A stretch of DNA of 40,926 bases. It comes from Treponema sp. Lineage in GTDB: Bacteria; Spirochaetota; Spirochaetia; Treponematales; Treponemataceae. Position 1 is the stretch's first letter; every line of letters begins with the position of its first letter. A program made the translations under genes and the position numbers. Under the pieces are notes generated by a model, which was not told where the DNA came from, searched no databases, and was given only the letters and a program-made list of their open reading frames with translations. Shown here piece after piece: positions 28,454 through 37,111 of the stretch. Location of the stretch: the NCBI GenBank assembly GCA_012519415.1, contig JAAYQG010000144.1:1-40926 (forward strand), in the 5' to 3' direction.

Positions 28454-29558
28454 AAGCGTCTTTATGTTGTTTTTCCCTGTTTTGTTCAAGAATAAACTTA
28501 ACAAAATGATCTTCAAGTGTTTTGTGCGGCCCGACTTTGTTCATTCGCGAGCGCGCACGTGCATTATCTCGCCTTACTGTATAGCGCAAATAAAAATTGC
28601 GCGGGTCAAATTCTATATCTACAGGAGTATGTTCTCCGAGCAATGCATAAACATCATCTCTGCTGATTGATAGATATTTTTGTTCTTTGATTTTTTCTTT
28701 TAGAAGATTTATCTGCTCAAAAGATAAGCCAAACAAAAATTCCTCAAGAGCTTTTGAAACATCAGGATCGTCAAGTCTGTTTTTAATAAACGCTGTCCAC
28801 TGTTCATCAAGTTCAATAGTTAATCGCAAAAGTTCACTTGTTCCAACCATTGTGCCAAAAGCAGGAACAATTTTATCTCTCGCATGCCAAACTGCTTCAA
28901 GAACAGGTGCAATGTCGGCAACAGTTTGGTCGCTTCGGTGTTCCCACAGGATTATAAGAGATGCTGCGATTTGTTCTCTAATATCAGTTGGAATTGTTGT
29001 GTCTTCAAGCAGCGAAAGATAAACGTCTTCTGCCATGATTGTAAACATTATTGCAAGTGTTGCAGAACGAAGTTGCTCAAGCTCCACGCGCGGGAAATAC
29101 TGTCCTCGTGCTGTTTTTGAAATTGCAACAAATGTATGAAATTTTGCTACAAGAAAGCCTTTACCCAAAATAGCCTTTGTAGGTAAATGTAGCATTCTAT
29201 CTCCATTTCGAAAATCAAGAAGTGCATGTATAAGAGATTCTTGTGTGCGCACTTCTTGATCTGCAATAACTTGACGCTGCAACAAAGACGGAAATCGAGC
29301 AATCGTTGCTGTAAGTCGCTCCAAGTCGCTTATTCGTGCTGCAAGATTTTCAAGAGCATCGGAAGATGAAGTTCTAAGTCGCTCAAACACCATATTGACA
29401 AGCTGTCGTTCTTTTGGAGTAAGTACAATAATATTTGTGTTGTACTCATCCATTTTTTGAGCATATTGTTCATCTTCAAAAAATTCATCGAGAGCAACTG
29501 GAGTAAAAATTATTTCTTCTTTCTTTTCTGATGATCCCACAGCTGGGAATTGTATCAT
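28443..29558 (-). CDS. Unrecognised conserved-looking cytoplasmic protein
   Basis: I do not recognise this protein. It has about 371 residues from ATG 29558 (MIQFPAVGSS; AAAGAG lies before it), and the track's longer start at TTG 29591 lacks a site. It has no signal peptide and no membrane segment. It is largely alpha-helical, with Leu/Ile heptad-like stretches (LENLAARISDLERLTATIARF, SFEQINLLKEKIKEQ) and a charged C-terminus (RRDNARARSRMNKVG). A repeated pattern of helices around 120-300 could be an all-helical repeat scaffold. It overlaps the XRE-cupin gene, so the pair is one operon; the regulator may act with it or on it. Codon use is like the neighbours, so recent transfer is not indicated. 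Confidence 0.7.
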   Translation of the reverse strand: MIQFPAVGSSEKKEEIIFTPVALDEFFEDEQYAQKMDEYNTNIIVLTPKERQLVNMVFERLRTSSSDALENLAARISDLERLTATIARFPSLLQRQVIADQEVRTQESLIHALLDFRNGDRMLHLPTKAILGKGFLVAKFHTFVAISKTARGQYFPRVELEQLRSATLAIMFTIMAEDVYLSLLEDTTIPTDIREQIAASLIILWEHRSDQTVADIAPVLEAVWHARDKIVPAFGTMVGTSELLRLTIELDEQWTAFIKNRLDDPDVSKALEEFLFGLSFEQINLLKEKIKEQKYLSISRDDVYALLGEHTPVDIEFDPRNFYLRYTVRRDNARARSRMNKVGPHKTLEDHFVKFILEQNREKQHKDAYAR

Positions 29559-29620
29559 AAAACTCTTTTCAAGAAAAGCATAAATCCCCAATAATCACGG
29601 TTTTTGCAAAAAGCCCAACC

Positions 29621-29915
29621 GCAAGATTAATCTCCAATTATTAGCATAATCCCACTGGTGCACAATCTTCAAGTTTTTGCACTGCGAAAACTTGCGTGGG
29701 TGCGCAAGATTAATCCCCAATTATTAGCATAATCCCACCGGTGCACAATCTTCAAGTTTTTGCTTTGCGAAAACTTGCGTGGGTGCGCAAGATTAATCCC
29801 CAATTATTGGCATAATCCCACCGGTGTACAGTCTTCAAGTTTTTGCTTTGCGAAAACTTGCGTGGGTGCGCAACATTAACCCCAAAATATTAGTATAATC
29901 CCAATCGCGCACCCC
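29621..29915. repeat. 83-bp tandem repeat array, each unit with a hairpin
   Basis: Copies start at 29621, 29704, 29787 and (partial, diverged) 29870, an exact 83-bp period. Each full unit runs GCAAGATTAAT, CAATTATT(A/G)GCATAATCCCAC, a GGTG(C/T)ACA stretch, then the hairpin CAAGTTTTTGC-tt-TGCGAAAACTTG with one mismatch, ending GTGGGTGC. Copies 2 and 3 differ from each other at only a few positions. The gap 29559-30035 has no gene. The unit is too long and too invariant for a CRISPR array. Function is unknown. Confidence 0.9.
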
Positions 29916-29990
29916 CCCCTCCCCATATTTCCCATTCTCACATTTTTGTGCTATATTTTGAACCAGAACGGTTTGAAACTTGTATTATAG
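29911..29990 (+). promoter_or_regulatory. C8 homopolymer tract and dyad upstream of the feo gene
   Basis: Eight C (29912-29919) followed by TCCCC stand out in an A/T-rich region. Downstream TTGAACC-agaac-GGTTTGAA (29958-29977) is a near-perfect dyad whose left arm doubles as a TTGAAC -35-like box, with TATTAT at 29983-29988 as a possible -10 at a wide 19-nt spacing. This could be a metal-repressor operator. The identity of the repressor is not shown by the sequence. Confidence 0.35.
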
Positions 29991-30035
29991 TATTGAACTT
30001 TTCGCGTGAATAATTTAAATAACAGGATTAATTAA

Positions 30036-32426
30036 ATGGAAAAAAAGTCTACTTTAGCATCTCTTGAAGTTGGGCAAGAAGCTATAATAAAAACAGTTGG
30101 AGCCGAAGGAGCTTTGCGCCGGCATTTTTTAAATATGGGAATGACGCCGGGAACTGAAGTTACTCTCATAAAAAGAGCACCGCTTGGAGATCCGATTGAA
30201 ATTGAAATTCGCGGATATGAGTTGACCTTGCGTCTTGCTGATGCTGAAAAAATTGATGTAACCGACATTCATTTAAGTAATCATACACACAAAAGTGTGG
30301 AACGTATAAAAGACATTCCTCATCCTCGACGAGGTGAATTTGGAGTTGCTCACTTTACAGAGCATGCTGAAAAACCCAAAATTACCATTCCGAATGGAAA
30401 AAGACTTTGTTTCGCACTTATCGGAAATCCAAACAGTGGGAAAACAACTCTTTTCAATCAACTTACAGGCTCATGCCAGCATGTTGGAAATTTTCCGGGT
30501 GTTACGGTTGAAAAAAAAGACGGAATAATGAAAAAGTGTAACGGACCTGCTGTAACGGATCTTCCGGGAATTTATTCACTTTCGCCTTACTCAAAAGAAG
30601 AAATTATTACAAGAGATTTTTTGTTGAAAAGAAAACCCGCCGGCATAATCAACATAGTAGATGCAACAAATCTTGAAAGAAATCTGCTTTTAACGACGCA
30701 GCTTTTGCAGCTTGGCATTCCAATGGTAGTTGCGTTAAATATGATGGACGAATTAACAGGAAATGGCGGTTCGGTGCTTATAAACAAGCTTGAAGATTCA
30801 CTTGGCGTTCCTGTTGTTCCAATTTCTGCCGCAAGAAACGAAGGCATAGATGAACTTATTGCTCATGCAATTCATGTTGCAGAATATGCAGAAACACCAG
30901 TTCCAATTGATTTTTGTTCTCCAGATGAAAGTTCAAAAGAAGCGGCTGTTCATCGTTGTGTTCATGCTATTGAACATGTAATTGAAGATCATGCAAAAGC
31001 GGCAGGGCTTCCTTTGCGGTTTGCTGCGTCTAAGCTTATAGAAGGTGATTCTCTTATAGAGGAAGCACTTAAGCTTGGAAAAAACGAAAAAGATTTGATA
31101 AAACATGCTATTGTAGAACTTGAATGGGAAACAAATCTTGACAGCGAAGCTGCCATTGCAGATATGTCATTTAGTTTTATTGAAAGATTAACAGCAGAAA
31201 CTTTGATAAAGCCGCACAAAAGCAAAGAGCAAGAAAGAAGCAGTAAAATTGATAAAATTTTAACAGGGAAACATACTGCATTAATTTCTTTCTTCGCAAT
31301 AATGGTTTTTATTTTTTGGATGACTTTTGGTGTGATTGGGTTATTTCTTTCAAATGGTCTTGAGTTTTTAATTGATAAATTTACAGCGATTTGTGATAAT
31401 GCACTTTCTGTTTATGGTATAAATCCTGCGGTTCACAGTTTAGTTATAGATGGTGTGTTTGCAGGTGTCGGTAGTGTTTTGAGTTTTTTGCCGACGATAG
31501 TAGTTTTATTCTTTTTTCTTTCAATTTTGGAAGATTCAGGATATATGGCTAGAATTGCTTTTGTTATGGATAAATTGCTGCGGCAAATTGGTCTTTCAGG
31601 GCGATCGATTGTGCCTGTTCTTATGGGTTTCGGTTGTTCTGTTCCTGCAATTATGGCTTCAAGGACACTTTCGTCTGATAGAGATCGCCGCCTGACGATT
31701 TTACTTACTCCTTTTATGAGTTGTTCTGCCAAACTGCCCATTTATGCTATGTTTTCAATGGCCTTTTTCCCAAAACATTCTGCAATTGTAATGATTTCTC
31801 TTTATTTCCTTGGTATTTTGATAGGCGTTTTATATGCAATTTTTTTGAAATTTACGGGTTTTAGAGGTGAACCTATTCCTTTTGTAATGGAATTGCCAAA
31901 TTATCGTTTGCCGTCTGCAAAAAGCGTATATATGTTAGTATTTGAAAAAGCCAAAGATTTTGTTGTCAAAGCTTTTACAATCATTTTTCTTGCATCTATT
32001 GTTATTTGGTTTTTGCAGACTTTTGATTCTCGTTTTAATGTCGTTGAAAATTCATCAGATAGTTTACTTGCAATGGCTGGCGGTTTTATTGCTCCAATAT
32101 TTAGACCGCTGGGTTTTGACGATTGGCGCATTTCTACTGCTTTGCTTACGGGATTTATTGCAAAAGAAAATGTTGTTTCTACATTAGCTGTTTTGCTTGG
32201 CGGTTCCGGTGCTACACTCAATTCGCTTTTTACTCCGCTTAGTGCTTATGTTTTTTTGATTTTTACGCTGCTTTATACTCCGTGTGTTGCAGCAGTTGCT
32301 GCTGTTAAGCGTGAAATGGGTACAAAATGGGTTGTCGCTGTAGTTATTTCACAATGTGCAATAGCGTGGATTTCTGCCTTTGCTTTTCGCATTTTGATTG
32401 GTTTTACAATTTTTAGATTAATCTAG
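30036..32426 (+). CDS. feoB: FeoA-FeoB fusion ferrous iron transporter
   Basis: This is a single 796-residue polypeptide for ferrous iron uptake. Residues about 5-80 form a FeoA SH3-like domain (LRRHFLNMGMTPGTEVTLIK, LRLADAEKIDV). After a His-rich linker the G domain starts: G1 GNPNSGKT (130-137), the G2 region FPGVTVEKK, G3 DLPG, G4 NMMD. A roughly 100-residue helical GDI-like part follows, then two gate regions with about 8-10 membrane helices (for example FGCSVPAIMASRTLSSDRDRR, the conserved Cys motif, and a second near FMSCSAKLPIYA). AGGA stands 9 nt before ATG 30036. No separate feoA or feoC is seen. It converges on smr across a shared hairpin. Confidence 0.96.
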   Translation: MEKKSTLASLEVGQEAIIKTVGAEGALRRHFLNMGMTPGTEVTLIKRAPLGDPIEIEIRGYELTLRLADAEKIDVTDIHLSNHTHKSVERIKDIPHPRRGEFGVAHFTEHAEKPKITIPNGKRLCFALIGNPNSGKTTLFNQLTGSCQHVGNFPGVTVEKKDGIMKKCNGPAVTDLPGIYSLSPYSKEEIITRDFLLKRKPAGIINIVDATNLERNLLLTTQLLQLGIPMVVALNMMDELTGNGGSVLINKLEDSLGVPVVPISAARNEGIDELIAHAIHVAEYAETPVPIDFCSPDESSKEAAVHRCVHAIEHVIEDHAKAAGLPLRFAASKLIEGDSLIEEALKLGKNEKDLIKHAIVELEWETNLDSEAAIADMSFSFIERLTAETLIKPHKSKEQERSSKIDKILTGKHTALISFFAIMVFIFWMTFGVIGLFLSNGLEFLIDKFTAICDNALSVYGINPAVHSLVIDGVFAGVGSVLSFLPTIVVLFFFLSILEDSGYMARIAFVMDKLLRQIGLSGRSIVPVLMGFGCSVPAIMASRTLSSDRDRRLTILLTPFMSCSAKLPIYAMFSMAFFPKHSAIVMISLYFLGILIGVLYAIFLKFTGFRGEPIPFVMELPNYRLPSAKSVYMLVFEKAKDFVVKAFTIIFLASIVIWFLQTFDSRFNVVENSSDSLLAMAGGFIAPIFRPLGFDDWRISTALLTGFIAKENVVSTLAVLLGGSGATLNSLFTPLSAYVFLIFTLLYTPCVAAVAAVKREMGTKWVVAVVISQCAIAWISAFAFRILIGFTIFRLI

Positions 32427-32431
32427 CGAAA

Positions 32432-32487
32432 CTTGTAGTTTGCAGTTTAATAAGGTGTTCTGTCTGATTAAGCTGCAAATTACAAAG
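32432..32487. terminator. Shared hairpin between convergent feoB and smr
   Basis: CTTGTAGTTTGCAGTTTAAT (32432-32451) pairs with ATTAAGCTGCAAATTACAAAG (32467-32487) with about two mismatches and one bulge. The right arm covers the smr stop codon. A bidirectional terminator is the simplest reading, though neither side has a long T-run. Confidence 0.6.
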
Positions 32488-33061
32488 ATTGGTTTTCTGT
32501 ATCGGGTCTAACAATAACCCATGTTGCGCCACGTCCACCTGTGTTTTTGTCCGGATGTCCTGATGCACCCAAGCGGTAATCTTTTTCTATGAAATTACGA
32601 ACAACGCTATATAAAACCGGACTTTCACTTGAATGGTTGCCTTTCCCGTGAATGATAAGAATCTTTTGAATTTTACGCTTTTGGCAGTCTGAAACAAATC
32701 TATCAAGCGTAATCCATGCTTCATCGCGCGTCATTCCATGCAAATCTAAAGATGCTTCTATCGGCATATAGCGCAAATATTCAAAATCTTTTGAACGCTG
32801 TTCTTCTGCTTCTTTTTTTGCAAGAGCGTCTTTGTCTACAACGCCGTAGCGCAAAATCCACCTTTTCATAAGATCTTCAGTTGTTTTTGTTTTTTGCGAT
32901 TCTTTTCGCACTTTTTGTTTTAATTGCTCGTTTTTTGTTTCTTCTTTTTCAATAAAAGACGGTGCATTAAGTTTTTTGCCGGAACCTGCCGGGCGTTGTT
33001 TTTGTTTATGGTTTTCTTTTTGATATTTATCCCATTTATCAAGAATATCACCAAAATCCAT
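32480..33061 (-). CDS. Smr-domain protein
   Basis: This is a 193-residue cytoplasmic protein with a C-terminal Smr (small MutS-related) domain (about 103-190): ASLDLHGMTRDEAW, ILIIHGKGNHSSES and GATWVIVRP. Smr domains bind or nick branched nucleic acid or act on RNA; here the DLHGM and HGKG motifs are intact. The N-terminal 70 residues are a basic, Lys/Gln-rich coil (KWDKYQKENHKQKQ). AAGGA precedes ATG 33061, which lies 2 nt after the stop of the batD-like gene, so it is the last gene of the bat operon. Which nucleic acid it acts on cannot be told. Confidence 0.92.
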   Translation of the reverse strand: MDFGDILDKWDKYQKENHKQKQRPAGSGKKLNAPSFIEKEETKNEQLKQKVRKESQKTKTTEDLMKRWILRYGVVDKDALAKKEAEEQRSKDFEYLRYMPIEASLDLHGMTRDEAWITLDRFVSDCQKRKIQKILIIHGKGNHSSESPVLYSVVRNFIEKDYRLGASGHPDKNTGGRGATWVIVRPDTENQSL

Positions 33062-33063
33062 TT

Positions 33064-34425
33064 CTATTTTCCTTGTGTTAAGATAAACGAAATGTTGATT
33101 GGAATAATTGTTTCTTCGTTAACCCAGCCCATTTTTCGACCATCATATTCAATTAAAGCCCAGTTTCCGACTTTTTTGACAACGTTAATTCTTGTTCCGG
33201 CTGTCAACTCGCCAGCAACCAAAGATTCTGCATCTGGAACAGTGCAGATTTCCCCACCTGTAAAAATTCCTGGAATATGCCGGTAATCTCTTGTGTAATG
33301 AACTCCGCGCACAAGACAAAGGAGTCCAACCAAAAACAGGAGAAAAGAACGAATTTTTTTGTGCTGTATTTTTAAAATTAAAGAACTAATGAGAAAAAGA
33401 AATGTAATAGAAATCCACAAAATAAGTAAAAATTGAGGATTTTCATCCGGAGTATCATGCAACTCAAGCTGATTTTCCAAAATCTTGCGCTGTTCTCTTG
33501 TATCGGATTTGAATAAAGCTTCATGTTCTTTTGCACGAAGTTCAGCTAGTTGAACAAGCAAAGGTTTTAATTCTTCAGCTGAAGCTTTTCGAGCTTTAAT
33601 TGCTTTAGATGATTTAGCATTTGGAGAACTTGTTGATGTTTCCTCGCTAAAAGCTTTTGAAAAAATAGAATCTTCATTTTGCGTAAGCTTTGCGTCAATG
33701 GAATTTGAGGGAATAACATTAACAAAAATTTCGGGTGCTTTAATAAACTGAACTTCGCCGTTGGTGCCTGTTACTTCAAGCTCTGCTTTTGGAAGGCTAA
33801 GCTTTCCTTCTTCAAGCGGAATCCACTGATAAACAGCGGCAGTTTCACCATTAGCAAAATCCGCATTTTCATCAAAGGAAAGAATCATTGCTGTTTTTCT
33901 TGAAATTGCGGCATGTTCATCTAAGGGAACATCAAAACGTTCTATAGAAGAAACATAGCGAATTTTTAAATTGAGCTCTATCGGTAAAGTGCATTGAATT
34001 TCATTTTCGGAATTAAAATCCCAAAAAACTTCTGCTGTTTTTAGTTTTGCATTTTCAGATACTTCGATAGTGGGGATATCAATTGTGTGTTTTTTTTGTC
34101 CTATTTTTACAATAAGAGGCGGCAACTTAAATGAGCCTGATTCATCAAAAATAAAAACGGATTCAATAATTACATCAGAAGAATTTTGAGGATCAACATA
34201 TTTTTTAAGCAACATTCGGCGAACATTTTCTGACGGTTCATCGAAAGAATAATTCACTTTTTTTAGAGTAGTTTCTGTAATGCGCACTTTTACAATAACT
34301 TCTTCGCCTTTTTTTACATTCGTTTCAAAGCTTTCAAGAGATGTTGTCGTTGCAGCAAAAGTAAAAACTGCACAAAAAATTAAAATGCAAATAATTGCGG
34401 CTTTTTTAAAAAAAACTAAGTTCAT
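33064..34425 (-). CDS. BatD-like protein with C-terminal SH3 domain
   Basis: This is an exported membrane protein of about 453 residues. Its clear signal peptide MNLVFFKKAAIICILIFCAVFTFA sets the start at ATG 34425; the track's ATG 34500 would lie inside the preceding gene and add a non-signal stretch. Residues about 25-250 form beta-sandwich repeats of the BatD/oxygen-tolerance type (VKKGEEVIVKVRI, PPLIVKIGQKK, YQWIPLEEGKLSLPKAELEVTG). Two membrane helices follow (about 340-390), then an SH3b-like domain (ELTAGTRINVVKKVGNWALIEYDGRKMGWV). It is downstream of the two VWA genes and upstream of smr. BatD proteins are thought to assemble with BatA/B at the inner membrane; the SH3 tail is atypical and may bind wall. 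Confidence 0.8.
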   Translation of the reverse strand: MNLVFFKKAAIICILIFCAVFTFAATTTSLESFETNVKKGEEVIVKVRITETTLKKVNYSFDEPSENVRRMLLKKYVDPQNSSDVIIESVFIFDESGSFKLPPLIVKIGQKKHTIDIPTIEVSENAKLKTAEVFWDFNSENEIQCTLPIELNLKIRYVSSIERFDVPLDEHAAISRKTAMILSFDENADFANGETAAVYQWIPLEEGKLSLPKAELEVTGTNGEVQFIKAPEIFVNVIPSNSIDAKLTQNEDSIFSKAFSEETSTSSPNAKSSKAIKARKASAEELKPLLVQLAELRAKEHEALFKSDTREQRKILENQLELHDTPDENPQFLLILWISITFLFLISSLILKIQHKKIRSFLLFLVGLLCLVRGVHYTRDYRHIPGIFTGGEICTVPDAESLVAGELTAGTRINVVKKVGNWALIEYDGRKMGWVNEETIIPINISFILTQGK

Positions 34426-34454
34426 TTTTTTTTCACTTTCTTTTATAAAGCAAT

Positions 34455-36107
34455 TTAATAATCCAAAATATCCGATTTTTCTTGAGGTTCGCTTTTCCAT
34501 TGTTTATTATCATTCTCCTGCATCATTGAAAAAATAGTGTCTTGCATAGAACTTCCTTCTGTTTGTTGAAAAGGTTGTAGTTCCGATTGTGCGGTTTTAG
34601 ATTGAACTTCAATCTGCGACATTGCAAGTTCCAAATTTATTTTTGCATTAATCTGACTGTTATCAATTAAAAGTGCTTGCTTAAAAAATTCAGCTGCTTT
34701 ATTAAAATCTCCTTGCTGGTAAGAAACAATTCCGCTGTTATAAAACGCACCAAAACGAACTAGCGGTGGAATATCGTTGCCTGTAAGATTTTCGAGCTGA
34801 TTAAGCGTAGCATTTTTCTCGTTTAACATCAAATATGATACAGCAAGCCCATATTGTGCATAAATCTTCGCCATAGAATCTTGCTGTTGAACCGATATTT
34901 CTCGTGCTTCAAGAAAATCAGCCGAAGCTTCTTGATAATCTTCTTGAACCCAATTAATTACACCTTTTAAAATATTAAATGACGCTTTGTTCTTTTCTGA
35001 ACAAGAAGTAAACAAAAGTGCACACAAAAAAACGCCGGAAAATTTTAGCAATGTTCTTTTTGCATTAAAACGCATAACAAAAAGCCCTGCGCAAAAACAA
35101 ATTATCGCTAAAAATGCAAAAAAACTTTGACGACGAACGGGTTTTGTTTCATAAAGTGTAAGTGAGCCGCTTTGCGTTTTTTCATTTGAAAAAAGCACAC
35201 CGTTAAGAACTGTCAACGCAGAACCAATATTAACCGCATTTACATAAGAAGCTTTTATGTTAAAAGAATCTCCATGTCGGCGTTTTACTTGTTTTGTAGC
35301 ATCTTCGCAAATTTTTTGCATTTTAGCTTCTCTAAGTGCTGTTTTCGCTTTTCTCTCTCCATCGCCTGTAATAATTTCTGTTTCAGCAACAGAGCCGAAA
35401 CCGACAATAAAAACAGGAATTCCTTGTTCTAAAGAATTTTCAAGAGCAGCTTTTAATGTTTCTTCCGTTTCATCTCCGTCTGTAAAAAGCACAATCGCTG
35501 CAGAAAGACTTGTGTTTTTTGCAAAAGACCGTAGAGCCGTTTCAATACCTGCACCAAGATTAGAACCGGCAGAAGTAAGTAACGTCGGCGAAAGGTTTTC
35601 AAGCAACGATTGAATCACTGTAAAGTCATCTGTTTGTGGAACAGTAAGAACGCCAGAACCTTTTGCAAGTACAACAGAAACAGAAGCATCTTTCATACGA
35701 CTTAACAACGCATAAGCATATTTAGAAGCCGAATAAAGTCTTGTTGTTCCGTCCGGCATATCGTCCGCATTCATACTGTAAGAAACATCAAATACAAAAG
35801 CAACAGAATTTCCGGTTATTTGCATTGTTTCAAGACGGCTTCCAAAGCTTGGATCTGCTGCGGCAATTACAAGAAAAATAAATCCAAAAGACCAAAAAAT
35901 ACCTCTAAAGACAATTTTCTTTTTTAAAAGCTGAACTGATTCAATATATTTTTTCTTTGCATTTTTTTCAATATTTGTAATTTTCTTTTGTTTTTCTGTG
36001 ATATTTAGAGCAGAAAGGAGTAAATGCGCTCGCATGGCAACAATAATCCATGCGAGTGGTAACGCTAAAAGAGTATATAATACAACAGGATACTCAAATT
36101 TGAACAT
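34455..36107 (-). CDS. BatB-BatC fusion: VWA domain plus TPR repeats
   Basis: This is a 550-residue inner-membrane protein. An N-terminal aerotolerance-type membrane helix pair (about 8-30 and 66-84) precedes a von Willebrand A domain with the MIDAS motif DVSYS (Asp107, Ser109, Ser111) and TDGDET. A third membrane helix (about 333-350) is followed by a second hydrophobic stretch ending LLFTSC, then TPR-like helices (YGLAVSYLMLNEKNATLNQLENL, NSGIVSYQQGDFNKAAEFFKQALL). In Bacteroides and Leptospira these functions are separate BatB and BatC proteins. GAGG inside the end of batA and a TGAAATG junction tie it to batA. Function is linked to stress tolerance, mechanism unresolved. Confidence 0.88.
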   Translation of the reverse strand: MFKFEYPVVLYTLLALPLAWIIVAMRAHLLLSALNITEKQKKITNIEKNAKKKYIESVQLLKKKIVFRGIFWSFGFIFLVIAAADPSFGSRLETMQITGNSVAFVFDVSYSMNADDMPDGTTRLYSASKYAYALLSRMKDASVSVVLAKGSGVLTVPQTDDFTVIQSLLENLSPTLLTSAGSNLGAGIETALRSFAKNTSLSAAIVLFTDGDETEETLKAALENSLEQGIPVFIVGFGSVAETEIITGDGERKAKTALREAKMQKICEDATKQVKRRHGDSFNIKASYVNAVNIGSALTVLNGVLFSNEKTQSGSLTLYETKPVRRQSFFAFLAIICFCAGLFVMRFNAKRTLLKFSGVFLCALLFTSCSEKNKASFNILKGVINWVQEDYQEASADFLEAREISVQQQDSMAKIYAQYGLAVSYLMLNEKNATLNQLENLTGNDIPPLVRFGAFYNSGIVSYQQGDFNKAAEFFKQALLIDNSQINAKINLELAMSQIEVQSKTAQSELQPFQQTEGSSMQDTIFSMMQENDNKQWKSEPQEKSDILDY

Positions 36108-36108
36108 T

Positions 36109-37107
36109 TCAAACCTCTTTCATGCAACAGCGATAAAGTAGCCATGCAAAAATAATCAGTCCCAAAGCAATCCACAAGCATACTGAACCATAAGATTTAT
36201 TCACGTTTATCATTCTAAAACTTTGAGCTACATCTTGCTTTTTTACAATTTCTGCAAGACTGTTTGATAAAGTAGCAGTATTTTCTGCACCAAAATATGC
36301 TCCTCCAGAAAGTTGTGCTAAATTTATTAGCTTGGTTTCATCAAAAGAAGAATCCAAATAACCAGATTTAACTGTATTTGTAACAGGATCAACATATTCT
36401 ACGGGCACCATTCCTTTTGTGCCGATTCCAACTATAAAAAGATTAATTCCAAAACTATTTGCTAATTTTGCAGCAGTATTAGGATGAATTTCGCCAGCAT
36501 TATTTTCACCGTCTGTAATAAGCACAATACATTTTTTCGGAGCTTTTGTCTGTGCAATATGATAAACAGCTGTGCTCAAACCTGTTCCAATAGCTGTGCC
36601 GTCCCCTAATTCGCCAATAACAAGAGAATTTAATCTATCGATAAAAGATTTATGGTCAACTGTAACAGGTACGATTAAAGCTGCATCTAAAGAAAGAGCA
36701 ACAAGCCCAAAAGAAGCACCGTTTGTTTTTTGAACAATTTGCATTATCGTTTCTTTTGCAATTTCCAGTCTATTTTCATTTTGCATATCGCGGGCTGCCA
36801 TAGATGGACTTGTATCAATTACAAACATTATTTCAGTTCCGCGACTTGTGTAAACTTTTTTTTGATGTGACACGACGGGTGAACAAATTGCAATAATAGT
36901 AAGAATAAGTGCCGATATTGTTGCAAAATACGCCAAAAAAAACACAAATCGAATACGTTTTGATGAAAAGCTGAAAGTTTTGCCGCCCCAATCGCTTAAA
37001 ACAAGCGGCAATGTAAACAATTTAAAAATGCCAAAATGGCGCAGCACAAAATATAGAGGCAAAAGCAGAAGCAGTAAAAGCCCCGCAGGATATTCAAAAT
37101 GAAACAT
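36109..37107 (-). CDS. BatA-type VWA-domain membrane protein
   Basis: This is a 332-residue protein with two N-terminal membrane helices (about 8-24 and 53-76), a VWA domain with an intact MIDAS DTSPS (98-102) and TDGENNAG, and a C-terminal membrane helix (about 308-326) before a basic end. That is the BatA layout. ATG 37107 follows GGGAG by about 5 nt; the track's TTG 37128 lies inside a repeated 17-bp block. batB-batC follows after 1 nt. The usual upstream partners, MoxR ATPase and DUF58, are not seen: an IS110 element and a hairpin cluster occupy that place. Confidence 0.88.
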   Translation of the reverse strand: MFHFEYPAGLLLLLLLPLYFVLRHFGIFKLFTLPLVLSDWGGKTFSFSSKRIRFVFFLAYFATISALILTIIAICSPVVSHQKKVYTSRGTEIMFVIDTSPSMAARDMQNENRLEIAKETIMQIVQKTNGASFGLVALSLDAALIVPVTVDHKSFIDRLNSLVIGELGDGTAIGTGLSTAVYHIAQTKAPKKCIVLITDGENNAGEIHPNTAAKLANSFGINLFIVGIGTKGMVPVEYVDPVTNTVKSGYLDSSFDETKLINLAQLSGGAYFGAENTATLSNSLAEIVKKQDVAQSFRMINVNKSYGSVCLWIALGLIIFAWLLYRCCMKEV

Positions 37108-37111
37108 TTTT

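Noticed and set aside
29621-29915. CRISPR array
   Set aside because: Units are identical over their whole 83 bp with no variable spacers, and no cas gene is in the window.
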